Shown here: positions 1 to 10,900 of the stretch, piece by piece
Numbering within the stretch: position 1 is the stretch's first letter
How the letters are laid out: the number at the start of each line of letters is the position of its first letter
Source: Eudorina sp. 2006-703-Eu-15
Taxonomy: Eukaryota > Chlorophyta > Chlorophyceae > Chlamydomonadales > Volvocaceae
NCBI GenBank assembly: GCA_003117195.1
Contig: BDSI01000118.1
Coordinates: 62,001-126,000 of the forward strand
Direction: 5' to 3'
Length of the DNA: 64,000 nt
Translations under genes and position numbers: made by a program
Notes under the pieces: model-generated
The model's input: the letters and a program-made list of their open reading frames with translations, nothing else
Told to the model about the DNA's origin: nothing
The model's database searches: none

Positions 1-44
1 ATCCCACCAACCCCGCCCCACCAACTCCACCCCACCAACCCCAG

Positions 45-1967
45 GTGAAGCTGTTCGATGGCCCGCTGGTGTGTCCCACCAACGGCTGCGAGAGCGTCCT
101 CAACAGCCCCTATGGGCAGCTCTTCGGACTGCCGCTGTCGCTGTTCGGGATGCTCGCGTACGGCGCCGTAGGTGCGCTGGCGGTGACGTACGTACGGCAA
201 GCCCTTGAGACCCCGCCCGCGGCCTCGCGGGGTACGACGCTGATGGCCCTCACGGCGGGGGTGGCGGCGCTGGCCACCACCAGTGCTGTTCTCATGTGAG
301 CTCCAGGGGCGATCGGGGATTGGGCGGGGACTAGGCGGGGATTGAGCGGGGACGGGGTGGGGACTAGGCGGGGATTAGGCGACGGATTAAGCGTGCAGTA
401 AAACTCGAGGCTCACACAGCACGGTCAGATGCAGGAGGGGTTGGAAGGTCAGGGGCGCTGTTGAGCGGCCTTACGGCGCCAATTGCAGGAGCAGCAGCGC
501 TGGACGGACGGGGCAAGCAGGGACTGGGAACCAGCGGCGGCGGTAGCGCACGTGCGGTCGAGCACGACCGTTCGTTGCCTCAGCAGTGGGCAATTGCAAC
601 CGCCAACCAACCGTCTACCTAACCGAATATCCAACCCACGCGGGTCCGCGCGGGCGGTCTACTGAGCAGCCGGCCGCCCCTCCCCCCTCCATGGTCCTCG
701 CACTCATTTACATGGCATGCCACCTCTCCCCCTACCCCGGTGCTACTCTCCCCCCATCCCCATGTCTACCAATTTCCTATATTCCCCCCCTCCCCTCCCC
801 CCCTCCCTCGTCCCCCTGCGCAGCTCCCTCCTCCAGACCCGGCTGGGCGGCACCCCCTGCGCCTGGTGCTACCTGTCCGCGGGGATCGCCACCACCATCG
901 CCGTCACCCACGGCACCTCCCTGAGCGGACAGCAGCTCAAGGTGGGCGGAGGGGAGGGGAGGCGGAGGGGAGGGGAGGGGAGGGGAGGGGAGGGGGGCCG
1001 GAGGGGAAGGCGGAGGGAGAGACGGAGGGAGAGGCGGAGTGCGCCCAGGATGGGGAGGGGGTGTATGGGGAGGGGGGCCCGGAGGGGGCAGGTTTAATCA
1101 GCGGACGGCGGCGGCGGCCCGATAAGGCGGCCCGGGGGCTGGGGAATCCATCTCGGGGTGCTGCTCGGGGCCGCTGCCGCCTGGGCCCATCTGTGCGAGG
1201 GTATGCAGGAGGCATCAGGGGGGTGTGGGCTCTCAGCGCGACGAGATTGGGCGAGAGGGTGGTGGCTGTGCGGGGAGGGGAGGGGAGGGGCGGTGATCCT
1301 GGCCATGCGGTACCTTGTGGGCGGTGAAGTCCCGCCCTGACGACCTCCCTGGCGCCCTCCCTGGCGCCCTCGCTGGCGCCCTCCGGCCGTTCCGCCCTCC
1401 CTGGAGGTCCGTCTCACCCCGAACCGGATCCTTCTCCGGCCCCGACCCCGGCCGCCCCCCGCCACCGGGCGGCCCCCGGTCCGGTCTCCCATCCCAACCT
1501 TGATCCCAGTGCCCTGGTAACGCCCCCCTCCCTCATCCGACTCCCTCCCACCCACCCCAGCAGGACAACGCCCTCAGCGGGTTGGGCGGGGCGCTGGCTA
1601 CGGCGGTGGTGCTGTACGCCGGCCTGCCGAGCGGCGCCAGCAACGCGGGGGCAGTGTACGACGAGAATTTCTCGGTGCCGTACCAGGTAGGCTGGAAGGT
1701 TGGCCAGCGGTGCGGCGGGGCGGCCGTTCCACTGTATGAACTCCGGGCGGCGCCGAGGGTTGATCCCTGACATCCTGGCCAGTAGTGGCCTGGGTGGAGG
1801 TTGCGACTGGGGGATGGAGGATGGGGCGGTCGAGCCGCTGGCTGCCTCCCCCGCTGGATCAGATCCTATGCCGGGCACACGGTGTTCCTCTTCCGACCCC
1901 GACCCCGACCCCGGCCCCGACCCCGGCCCTGACCCCGGCCCGACCCCGGCCCCGACCCCGACCCCGG

Positions 1968-2002
<35 letters not shown>

Positions 2003-3383
2003 GCCCTGACCCCGGCCCCGACCCCGGCCCCGACCCCGACCCCGGCCCCGACCCCGGCCCGACCCCGGCCCGACCCCGGCCCCGACCCCGGCCCCGACCC
2101 CGACCCCGACCCCGACCCGGCCCGGCCCCGACCCCGACCCCAGCCCCGAACCCGAACCCGGCCCCGACCCCGACCCCGGCCCCGAACCCGACCCCGACCC
2201 CGACCCCGACCCCGGCCCCGGCCCCGGCCCCGGCCCGGCCCCGGCCCCGGCCCCGGCCCCGACCCCGACCCCGGCCCCGACCCCGACCCCGGCCCCGACC
2301 CCGGCCCCGACCCCGACCCCGGCCCCGACCCCGACCCCGGCCCTGACCCCGGCCCCGACCCCGGCCCCTACCTCGGCCCCTACCCCCTCCCGGCCCGAGA
2401 TCTGCACCACCTAGGCGTCCAGCGACCTCGAGTGTCGGCGCCCCCCTCACTGAACTGCTCCTCAGCCGACGCCCTCAGGCCGGTCCCCGATTCCCCCTAC
2501 CCCCCAAACCCCCCTCCGAGCACATACACTTGACACCCATGTGTTCACATCCATGCTTTGGGCGGATGTCCACACTCACGGCAAAACACACGGATGCGCC
2601 CGTGGGTCACCCCTCCGATACCTCACCCCTCCGATGCCTCCCTGGGCCCCTCTTCCCGCTCCACCCCTGCCCCCCTCCTGCTTCGCGGCCCCCTCCCCCC
2701 CTTCTCTCCACCTCTACCAATATCCTGGTCCCCCTCTCCTGGTTGTTCCCTCGCAACCTCCGCCCCCCCCCCGCCAGACTCCCCTCGTGTCGAGCCGCTC
2801 CAGCGACCGCGCCCTGGACCTGGCTCGCCGGCTCAAGGCGGCGGGTGCCCGCATGTACGGCGCCTTCTGGTGCTCGCACTGCCTGGAGCAGAAGGAGGAG
2901 TTCGGCGCGGCGGCGATGGTGGACTTCCCCTACGTGGAGTGCTTCCCCAACGGCTGGAAGCGGGTGTGTGGCGGGCTGGGTGGGTGGCCCCGAGTGGGTG
3001 CGCACGGGCTGGGCAGCTCGGACGGGGGCCGCGGAGAGCGGCTCCCTCCACCGGCTGCCCTCACCCCACCTGGCCCCCGACGTCCTGCGCCGTTCTGCCC
3101 GCATCCTCAGCTTTGCTGGGCCCCCTCCCGGGAGGCGACTCATCGCTCCGCGGTCGCCCGCTGTGGCCCCCTGCCGCCTCCTCCTCCTCCTCCTCCTCCC
3201 CCTCAGGGCGAGAAGGTGGCGCCCGCCTGCGAGACCGCCAACGTGCGCGCCTTCCCCACCTGGGTGATCGGCGGCAAGACGCTGGAGGGGGAGCTGCGAC
3301 TGGACGAGCTGGAGAGGGAGGTGGCGCGGGTGGAGGCGGAGGCGGCCAGGGCGGCGGCGGAGGCGGTGGGGGCCGCGCAGTGA
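45..3383 (+). CDS. LTO1: LTO1-like VKOR-thioredoxin fusion, chloroplast (3' part; 5' end outside window)
   Basis: Five exons: 45-295, 824-941, 1561-1686, 2778-2963, 3207-3383, joined by GT-AG introns in frame, giving 285 codons to a TGA stop. The first exon holds the VKOR loop cysteines ([12 protein letters not shown]) and membrane segments. The second holds the redox CxxC (CAWC). The third ends the membrane domain. The last two form a thioredoxin-like domain with WCSHC, followed by a cis-Pro region (AFPTW). The order and the [13 protein letters not shown] block match Arabidopsis LTO1, a thylakoid enzyme that oxidises lumenal thiols and supports photosystem II assembly. The first visible base follows an AG acceptor, so the transit peptide and first membrane helix lie upstream of the window. 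Intron 3 carries a 0.5-kb GACCCC/GGCCCC tract. Identification is firm; the only real uncertainty is the missing 5' part. Confidence 0.93.
757..785 (+). repeat. Intronic family-A element, short copy
   Basis: Core ATGTCTACCAATTTCCTATA followed by C-rich sequence, in LTO1 intron 1, in sense orientation about 40 bp upstream of the acceptor at 823. It is one of about 15 copies in the window. Confidence 0.7.
942..1085 (+). repeat. GGGGA purine-rich tract in LTO1 intron 2
   Basis: Runs of GGGGA/GGGAGG begin directly after the donor of exon 2. Simple sequence; the long frames it creates are not coding. Confidence 0.8.
1894..2388. repeat. GACCCC/GGCCCC hexanucleotide tract (about 0.5 kb)
   Basis: An almost pure array of GACCCC and GGCCCC hexamers, with occasional 5-mer units, inside LTO1 intron 3. 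It reads as open Pro/Asp/Thr-Pro frames on + and Gly/Val/Ala frames on -. These are artefacts of the repeat. The - strand contains closely spaced GGGG runs able to form G-quadruplexes. Confidence 0.95.
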
Positions 3384-5324
3384 CCCGGGGGAGGGGAGGG
3401 CGAGGGAGGTGGCGAGAGAAGGAAAACCAGGGGCGGAGGAGGTAGGGGGAGGGGAGGGGAGGGGAGAGGCCGGGGCCCGCAGCAGGGCGCGTGTGTTTTG
3501 GAGATGTGCTGTTGCGGGTGCACGGAACGACCGGCGACTCGACGTGACGTGGGGAGGGGAGGTCCGGAGGTTTGAGGGGTGTGATCTGTTGTGGGGGCGG
3601 GGTGTGAGTGGAGGCGGACGCTGGCGGCAGGCGACCGGATCTCGCGGGAGGGCAGAGCGCCCTGGTTGCATTTCTTTCATTTGGTTGGTTTGGTGTTCGC
3701 GCGAGAGGTGAGCAGTCACATGTATGTGGAGCGGACAGCAGCTGGGGTCGAGAGGGGCGTCAAAGAGTGGTTACGGAAACGGAGTGAAGGGTTTCTCGTA
3801 GGATGGGATGCTGATGGGGGTCATACGAACAGATCATGATGCATGCTGTGGGGTTTGTGTGGCGCCGGGGTAGAGCGCATGGCGGGGGTGCAGGTCTACA
3901 GGCCGCAGCCCGCTCTCGGTGCCGCCGCGCGAATGAGGAATGACACCCACCAGGCGGCGCGGGTGGACCCCAACCGAACACGCGGCGGAGCAGACCCGTG
4001 GGACTGCCACAACGCGATCGGCGGGCGGGCCGCACGGCTATTCGTACATGTACGGCAGATCCTTGAACCGTCTCTTTCGGGCGCGCCTCTCGCAGACCTG
4101 CAAGGAGCGGTATCCGCGTGCCGTACTCGAAACATTCCCGGGTATCGCCATCCACCTTGGCCGTCTGACGTGTCCCGAGATGCACACCCCACCCCACCCC
4201 GGGATCCCCTGGAGTGGGTGCGTGTGAGCGTTACGTGCGGCAGCGCCGATCGGACAGCCTCACGGCACCCCCTTCACCGCCACGACCGGCCACCGCCAAC
4301 TGCCACCTTAGCCACCGCGCGGCGTTCCTCAGCAGCGGTGCCCCGGCGGCCGATGCCCCCGGCCGCAGTGATGACGGGCCTTCCCCTCCCCGCACCCGCC
4401 TGTCCCACATCGCCCCTTGCACGGGCCGCGACGTCCGCCGCCCCGCAACCCTCAAGGACACGGGCAAGGATGCTTGTGGAAAGGTCCCGTCGACCCACCC
4501 TCCCGGCAGCTTCCCCGCTGACCGCTCCCATGCGACTTCCCCCCACACCACCCCCCCAACCGGCTCCCATCTCCCCGGCGGCGGCGGCGGCGGCGGCGGC
4601 GCGTGTTCCTCCCCCCCTGGGTGCGCTGCGGCCGCTGCTGGATCGCCCCGACCCGCCCCGCCCCGCACGTATCAGGCCGCAGCATGTGAGGGGGAGGGGA
4701 GGGACAGCACCCGCAGTGGGTGCGACCCCCCATTAGAGCCCCCTCCCTCCCTCGGTTCTCCTTCTCCCCGGTCTCTTCATCGGCCTCCTCCCCCGCAGGA
4801 CGACCGCACCCGGCCGTTGGGACCCCCGCGGCCCGCATAGGGCCCTTCGGACCGATCGGCTCTGACACCAGTGACCCTACACCAATCGATCAGCTCTAGC
4901 ACCACCACCGCCACCACCACCGCCACCGCCACCACCACCGCCACCACCCACCACCACCGCCATCACCACCGCCACCGCCAGCAGCCGCTGCTGCTGCTGC
5001 ACCCCGGCGGCCCAACGGCGCACCCCCCTCGCAGGTGCTCCCCCTCCCCCCCGCGCCCCACTGCAGACACCACACGGACTATCGACACGTCACTGAAGTA
5101 AACAAGCACACGCACAGCGCCTGAATCGCCCGCACTCCTCCCCCCTCCGTCCACAGCACCCCTCCCCCCCGGGCGGTACGTGCCGCACCGTCCGCAACCG
5201 TATTCTCCCGCGGCTGGCCCCACCCGCCTCCTGCAGATCCCCCGGGGGAGGGGCAGGGAAGGCGGGGCCACCGCCACCCCCACTTGGTGTCGCAGCAACG
5301 CCCCACCAGTTAGTTGGCCGTTGC
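3384..5324. other. Convergent 3' region between LTO1 and HISN3
   Basis: Holds the 3' untranslated parts of both convergent genes. No supported exon was found on either strand. The only clear internal structure is a CCACCACCG-type tract at about 4900-4985. Long frames here have no recognisable protein and overlap one another on both strands. Confidence 0.6.
4900..4985. repeat. CACCACCGC trinucleotide-type tract
   Basis: Imperfect array of CCACCACCG/CCATCACCG units in the LTO1-HISN3 intergenic region, adjoining CTG/GCA triplets. Confidence 0.8.
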
Positions 5325-7612
5325 TTATTGTTGCTGCTGTTGCTGACGCTTGTGCCAGGCCACGACGTCGTCGTACTTGAGCTTGCCCCCGAAGATGTCC
5401 AGCGCCGACCCAACCGTGATGTCCACCCGGCCCCGACCCGCCACCCGCACCCGCTCCAGGTCCTCCTGCGGGGGCCCAGAGGGGGCGGAGGAGGAGGAGG
5501 GGGAGGGGTACAGGTAATTGGTAGACATATTCAAACCGGGGAGGAGGCGGGAAAGGAGGGGAGCGGTGAAGGCTTTGCAGAGGCGGCGGGGCGGAGGAGC
5601 CCACCGCGGGGACGAACGGAGGCAGGGAGGGAGGGCGGGAAGGAAGGAGGAAGCGGCGAGAGTGACCAAGTGGCGACAGCGGCCTTTGCCTTGTGACGTG
5701 CCTTGCTCGTCCCAGCTCGACAACATCAACACAAACCGACGACCGGGGGCGCCTTACCCGGGCAAACGTTCTGCCCCCTGCCCACCTGCATCACACGCCC
5801 CGCCCCCCTTCCTCCCCCCCTCCAACCCTCCCAATTTCCTATACCCCCGTCTTCCCCCCTTCATTTTTTCAATTTATCCCCCCCCCCTGCGCACCAGCGT
5901 CCTCGCGCCGCCCGCGTACGTGACCGGCAGCGGCGACCAGGCCCCCAGCAGCCGCACCAGCTCCTCGTCGATGCCCAGCTGCATGCCCTCCACGTCCACC
6001 CCGTGCACCAGGAACTCGTCGCAGCTGGCCGCCAGCGCCGCAAGACTGCCCTCGCTGAGCGCCAGGGAGCTGAACTTCTGCCACCGGTCCGTCACCACCC
6101 AGTACTGCCCGTCCCGCTGCCGGCAGCTGAGGTCCAGCACCAGACGCTGCTTGCCCACCAGCTTCACCTTCGGGCCGAGAGGGGGTGGAGGGGGGGGCGG
6201 GGGCGGGGGCGGGATCGGGAGGAGGATTGGGGGACGGCAGGGCCGCTTCTTGCCAACCCAGCTGCCAGGAACTCCCCCAAAACCCCTCCCCCCTGCCTGC
6301 CTCTCTCCCTCCCTCCCATTCAGCTCATGTGGTATTGCCCACCATTTTCCACTTTCCCCCTCCCTTCCCGGCTATCCGGCTGCCCTCCCCCCTCCCTCCC
6401 CGGCTGCCCTCCCCCCTCCCTCCCCGGCTGCCCTTGCCCCTCCCTCCCCGGCCGCCCTCCCCCCTCCCCCTCCCCATTCCCTCCCCCCCCATGAACGCCT
6501 GACCAGCTGCTTCAGTCGCTCCTCCTCCAGCCGCCCCTCCCGGAACACGTACGACGTGACGATGACGTGGCTCGCCCCCGCGTCAAGGTACTCCACCGCG
6601 TTGTCCGCCGTCACCCCGCCGCCCATGTGCAGACCCCCCGGCCAGGCGCGGAGGGCCTCCAGGGCGGTCTGCCTGCCCGGGGGAAGGGAGGGTAGGTCGG
6701 GGTATGGGAAAATCGGTGGGCATGTTCATACTGCACTGCTGCTGAGGGTGGGAGGGGAGGTGGGCCGGGGAAAGGGGAGGGGACGGGCGGGAGGGGAGGG
6801 GGGAGGGAGGACATGGGGTGCCCCAGCCCGCCGAATGTGTACCTCTGTGGGAGGTCCCCCTCGCTTACTTGCTTGCGTCATCGGCGCCCAACATGATGAC
6901 GTGGCCGCCCGGCAGCCCGTCCCGGCGGTACAGCTCGCTGTACCAGGAGGAGGGCTTGTCGGACACGAAGTTGGTCTTCAGCTCCGCGGCCGAGCTGGCG
7001 GGTGGATGGGTGGGTGGAGGGATGGGGAGGGACAGCGGAGGTGGGTGGGTGAAGGGATAGATAGATGGATGGATGGGGAGGGGCGGGAAGGGGTGGGCAC
7101 ACGGCGGTCTCGCCGTCAGGACGTGTCACGTCAGTCGCGCGGGGTTGGGGGGGATGCGGGCAGGGGAAGTGGAGGCGGGGTGAACAAGAACAAGCACTGT
7201 GCCATGCGCGCCGTGGTGTCCTTATGGCAACGGCGGGGTGACAGGTGAGTGAGCAGAGGAAGAGCGCGAGTGCCGAAAAGGCGAGAGGCCCAGGGCCGCA
7301 TGACCCTCCTGGTATGCACCGGCCTGACCCCTCAAACAGCCCCCTTACCCTTCGTTCTCCGGCAGGTCCTTGAGGGTTGAACCCACGATTTGTTTGACTT
7401 TGCCCTACATTGCGGATGCCAGGTTGTCTGTGGCGGCTGCGGTGTGGGCTTGCAAAAGGAATATCGCATGCGCACACCTTGTGGATGTCGATGCACGGTC
7501 GGAAACGGATTGCGCTTGCACTCGCCGTACTGGCGGGTGGCGCACTTGCTGCAGCTACGATGACATTGTTACGGGCTGTGGGCAACGCCGGAGCGAAGCT
7601 CGGTGCGAGCAT
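5325..7612 (-). CDS. HISN3: HISN3: phosphoribosylformimino-AICAR ribotide (BBMII) isomerase, plastid histidine pathway
   Basis: Six exons on the minus strand: 7612-7478, 7404-7349, 6994-6869, 6672-6504, 6167-5895, 5465-5325. All phases agree and give 299 aa. Catalyses the fourth step of histidine biosynthesis, the Amadori isomerisation made by bacterial HisA. Diagnostic blocks in order: [19 protein letters not shown] (first beta strand with catalytic Asp), [86 protein letters not shown]. These match Arabidopsis HISN3/APG10 nearly residue for residue. The first 35 residues, rich in Ala/Ser/Pro, look like a chloroplast transit peptide. The protein ends in six Gln. The exon-4 donor is the weak GTCAGG, chosen because it restores the exact family spacing ([12 protein letters not shown]). 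Head-to-head with MKS1. Confidence 0.95.
5507..5846 (-). repeat. Inverted pair of family-A elements in HISN3 intron 5
   Basis: An antisense copy of the family-A end (5823-5846, CCAATTTCCTATACCCC on +) lies about 50 bp below the donor. A sense copy (5507-5540, AATTGGTAGACATATTCAAA on +) lies about 40 bp above the acceptor. The intron is thus bracketed by inverted repeats. Confidence 0.65.
5866..5893 (+). repeat. Family-B T-rich element next to a donor site
   Basis: TTTTTTCAATTTATCCCCCC abuts the HISN3 exon-5 donor, antisense to the gene. The same end recurs upstream of acceptors in MKS1. Confidence 0.6.
6711..6760 (-). repeat. Family-A element, HISN3 intron 3
   Basis: On the minus strand this reads CTCAGCAGCAGTGCAGT, then ATGCCCACCGATTTTCC, a diverged family-A copy in sense orientation about 40 bp upstream of the acceptor at 6673. 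Confidence 0.55.
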
Positions 7613-7995
7613 TTGTAGGCGGCTGCCAGGAGATCGAAGCGACTGGGCACTAATTAATAATGTTCAACCATATAGATGCTACGAGTTGAATTCTTAGGAA
7701 AACGTTGACGGTCAGCCCAGAGTCTGTACGAGTTCGTTTGAAGGACGGAACTTCGGAAGCTGTTCGCAGCATGGCAAAACAGCAGGCTAGCTGGTCCCCA
7801 TAAACAAAATCAATTATATAATATACACTGAGATCTTTAGTTCATTGTATCCTGGTTGATATCGTTTTGGAAATGAGCGATTGCAGAAGAGCGCGCAGGT
7901 TGCGGGAAGGCTGACCCGGCGCCCTGAATAGGCGCATTCGCCGGTGGAGAGCCCACTATGAAATGATAACGGCATCCTGCTGAGGTCTTTAGGCG
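7613..7995. promoter_or_regulatory. Divergent (bidirectional) HISN3/MKS1 promoter region
   Basis: 383 bp separate the two start codons. The stretch is clearly AT-richer than its surroundings (for example AATCAATTATATAATATACAC at 7809-7829) and holds no exon. It must contain both 5' untranslated regions and both promoters. No specific box was assigned. Confidence 0.6.
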
Positions 7996-10900
7996 ATGGA
8001 GGACGCCAAGACGGTCCGCTATGTGTCCAAGGACCCGATACAGAACCTCAAAATCAGGGTGACTCTCTGGCGCCTCAGCGTCCAAAGGTCAAAAGTTCAT
8101 GTCAACCAGCCCAATGCAGGTGGCCCGGTAAGCAACATTCTCAAGTAATGTGCCTGGACGTCTCCGTTGAAGGAGCGGCTTGCTGCGTCCCAGCCCAGAC
8201 CGGACAAACAACAAGTCCTTCTGCCCCGCAACCATTACTCTTGCACTTGCAGGACCAACCACAGGCTCCCGGGCAGCCCCAGGCGCAGCCCCAGGCGCAG
8301 CCCCAAGCTCAAGCCCAGGCAGGTGCTCCGCAGCCGCAGCAACCCGTCCCCCAGCCCTTACCGCAGCCCCTCGGCCCGGACGGCCAGCCGCTGCCTGCTC
8401 CTACCGGCCAGGCCCCCGGACCCCCACCAGCCGCCGCCCCCGGGCCTTATCCCGGCCCCCAGCCCCAGCCCGCGCCCTTCCAACCACAGCAAGCCCAGTA
8501 CGTCGACCCGCAGGCCCAGGCCCAGTACGCGGGCGGGCAGCCCCAGCAGCCCCAGCAGCCCGGCCCCCCGTACCTCCCCCAGGGCGGACAGGCGGTCGCC
8601 GAGGCCTTCGACGTGGCCGGACCCGGATCTGGATCCGGATTCGGATCCGGGTTCGGGCCTCGGCCGGTGCAGCCCCCCAGCGCTGGCGGCCGCAACAGCC
8701 GGGGCACGCGTCAACGGATGTCCGTACAGCAGCGGCTCAACGACGCGGCGTCGGAGGCGGAGCCCGTGACGGTGCCGCTGGCGGGGGCAGCTGGCGGCGG
8801 AGGCGGCGGGGGGAGCAGCCGGGGACCCCGGGGATGGGGCCAGGCGGGGATGGGTACGGCGGGTTATAACCCGGCGGCAGCAGGTCCCGTGTCGGATCCC
8901 TTTGGGCCCTGGGGCATCGGTGGGGGCGCTGGTCCGGTGCCGTACGGCCAGCTCCGTCGAGGCCAGCCGCTGGGGGAAGGTGAGGTGAAGGGTGGGGGGA
9001 TACAGGATATTGGTGGTTAGGACGTACTTATGCTGCGCTGCTGCCAGAGCGAATGTGAGGAGGCGGGAGCCGGACCTGGGAGTCAGTCAGTCAAACCACT
9101 GGGGACAGAAACCCCGTGTCTCGGTATGCTTGTTTTGTGTATGTGTGTCTGTCGTACTCGTGCTCCAGGGCGGGCTCACCTCGCCCTCCTTGCCGGTCGC
9201 ACGCGTGTGCCCGGGGTCGTGCCGGACGTGTGTGTTTGGTGCGCTCCCCCACCTAGCTCCCCCCTCGTTAACCCCTGCTGGGAGCGCTGCCGCGGGACCC
9301 CTCCGGCCCCCCTTCCTACTCCTCCCCGGGCCCCACTCCGCAGCCATCGAGGACCCGGGCGCCGGTGACGACGACGACCTGACGGGCAACCTGCGGCGCG
9401 CCCGGCAGCGGCGGCAACAGGTCGCGATGCGGGCCGCGGCGCAGGCCATCGGGGAGGCCGACACAGCGGCGCAGCAGCAGCAGCAGCTGCCTCAGCTCCA
9501 ACAACAACAGCAACAGCCGGCGCAGGTGGACCTCCAGCAGAGCCAGGCCTTGCAGCAACAGCAACAGGCGATGGCGGCGGCAGCGGGCGGTCTGACACCC
9601 GAGCAGCAGCAGGCGCAGCAGCAGCAGCAGCTTCCGGCGGGGGCCATGCAGCCTCAGCCCCAGGTGGGGGCGGGGGCGGCGGCAGCACCCTCGCCGCACC
9701 TGGGTCTGGACAGCATCATGATCCCGCCTCAGGTCGTACCAAAGGTCGTACCGTACGGCAGCCTGGGCCCGGAGGCCCGCATGGCGGCCACGGGAGAGCC
9801 GCCGGAGGTGCCGCCCACCACTCCGCAGAACGAGTGTGAGTCGGCGGTCGGTGGGTGGGTCGGTGGACTCCTGGGCAGGGAGCGGCTTGGTGTTGGTGCT
9901 GTCGTATGTTGGTGCTGTCGTATGTTAGTGCTGTCGTATGCCGTACGCCGTACGACGGTTTGGAGCCGGGGGACGCAGCGGATGTGGTAAAGTTGGGGCG
10001 GGCTTGCGTCCTATTGGCGGCAAGGATAGGAGGGCTGGGTAAGGCAACATACTCTAGGGTGGTGGTGGGGGGGGTACTGTGGGGATGGGGGGAGGGTTGC
10101 GACCGGGGTATCGGGTCCCCTTACGCAGCGCCGGTTGCGGTGGGCGGCACGGGGCTTGCGGGACTCTTGACTCCCGGGGGGTCCGTCAGTGGAATAGAAC
10201 TTGGGAGGGCAGATGTAGCTTTCGCTGGGGCCGTTTGCCGGAGGCGGCCACGGCAGCACGGGCGGGACCTGAGGTTGCGGACAAGGCATGGAAGGCGGCC
10301 ACCTCCCCCCTTTGCTTCCCACCAAACCCCCCTCTGCTCCGCTGCGCTCCTATGGCCGCCCCGTCCCCGCCCCGACCCCCACCCCCCATGCCCTGCCCCG
10401 CGCCCCTCGGGAGAGAGTGCAGTGCCGGAGAGGTTCAAGACCGACCGCGTGTTCGGGTGGCAGGAGAAGGTGTACAGCCCGGGGGAGGTGGCCGCGGCGC
10501 TGGTGGGTCGGCAAGGGGGGGAGGGCGGGCGCGGTCTTGGGGTTACCAACGCCCCTCTCCGGCGGGTGTTGGGGCGTTGGGGGATCCGGGCTGGCGCCGC
10601 TCCTGGTTCCGGAGCCCTCCGCGCCGCGCCCTCGGCAGGTGGGCTGCAGGCGGGCTCTGGGCGGGGTCCTAGGGCCTGATTTCAATTGAAGAAGTGCACT
10701 GCCCTCCTCCCCTGGATTTCCCCAATTCCCCAATTTCCTGTACCCCCCCTGTGTTTAGACAAGAGACCCGCCCCCGTGTGTGAGAGCACGAGCGTGTGGG
10801 CCACCTCGCTGGTGGCGAGCCAGGCCATGCCATGCGAGGCCGCGACGCTCCGGAGTGTCACCGCCACGAGGAGCGGCTCTGCTGCGCAGCGCTGTGTGCT

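Noticed and set aside
1859..2450. Long Gly/Val/Ala and Pro/Asp open frames on both strands
   Set aside because: They are translations of the GACCCC/GGCCCC array inside an LTO1 intron.
2607..3719. 370-aa minus-strand frame opposite LTO1
   Set aside because: Shadow of the LTO1 coding exons and GC-rich introns. No family similarity, while the plus strand encodes the thioredoxin domain.
5518..7248. 576-aa plus-strand frame across HISN3
   Set aside because: Antisense shadow. All six HISN3 exons on the minus strand match the family and splice in frame.
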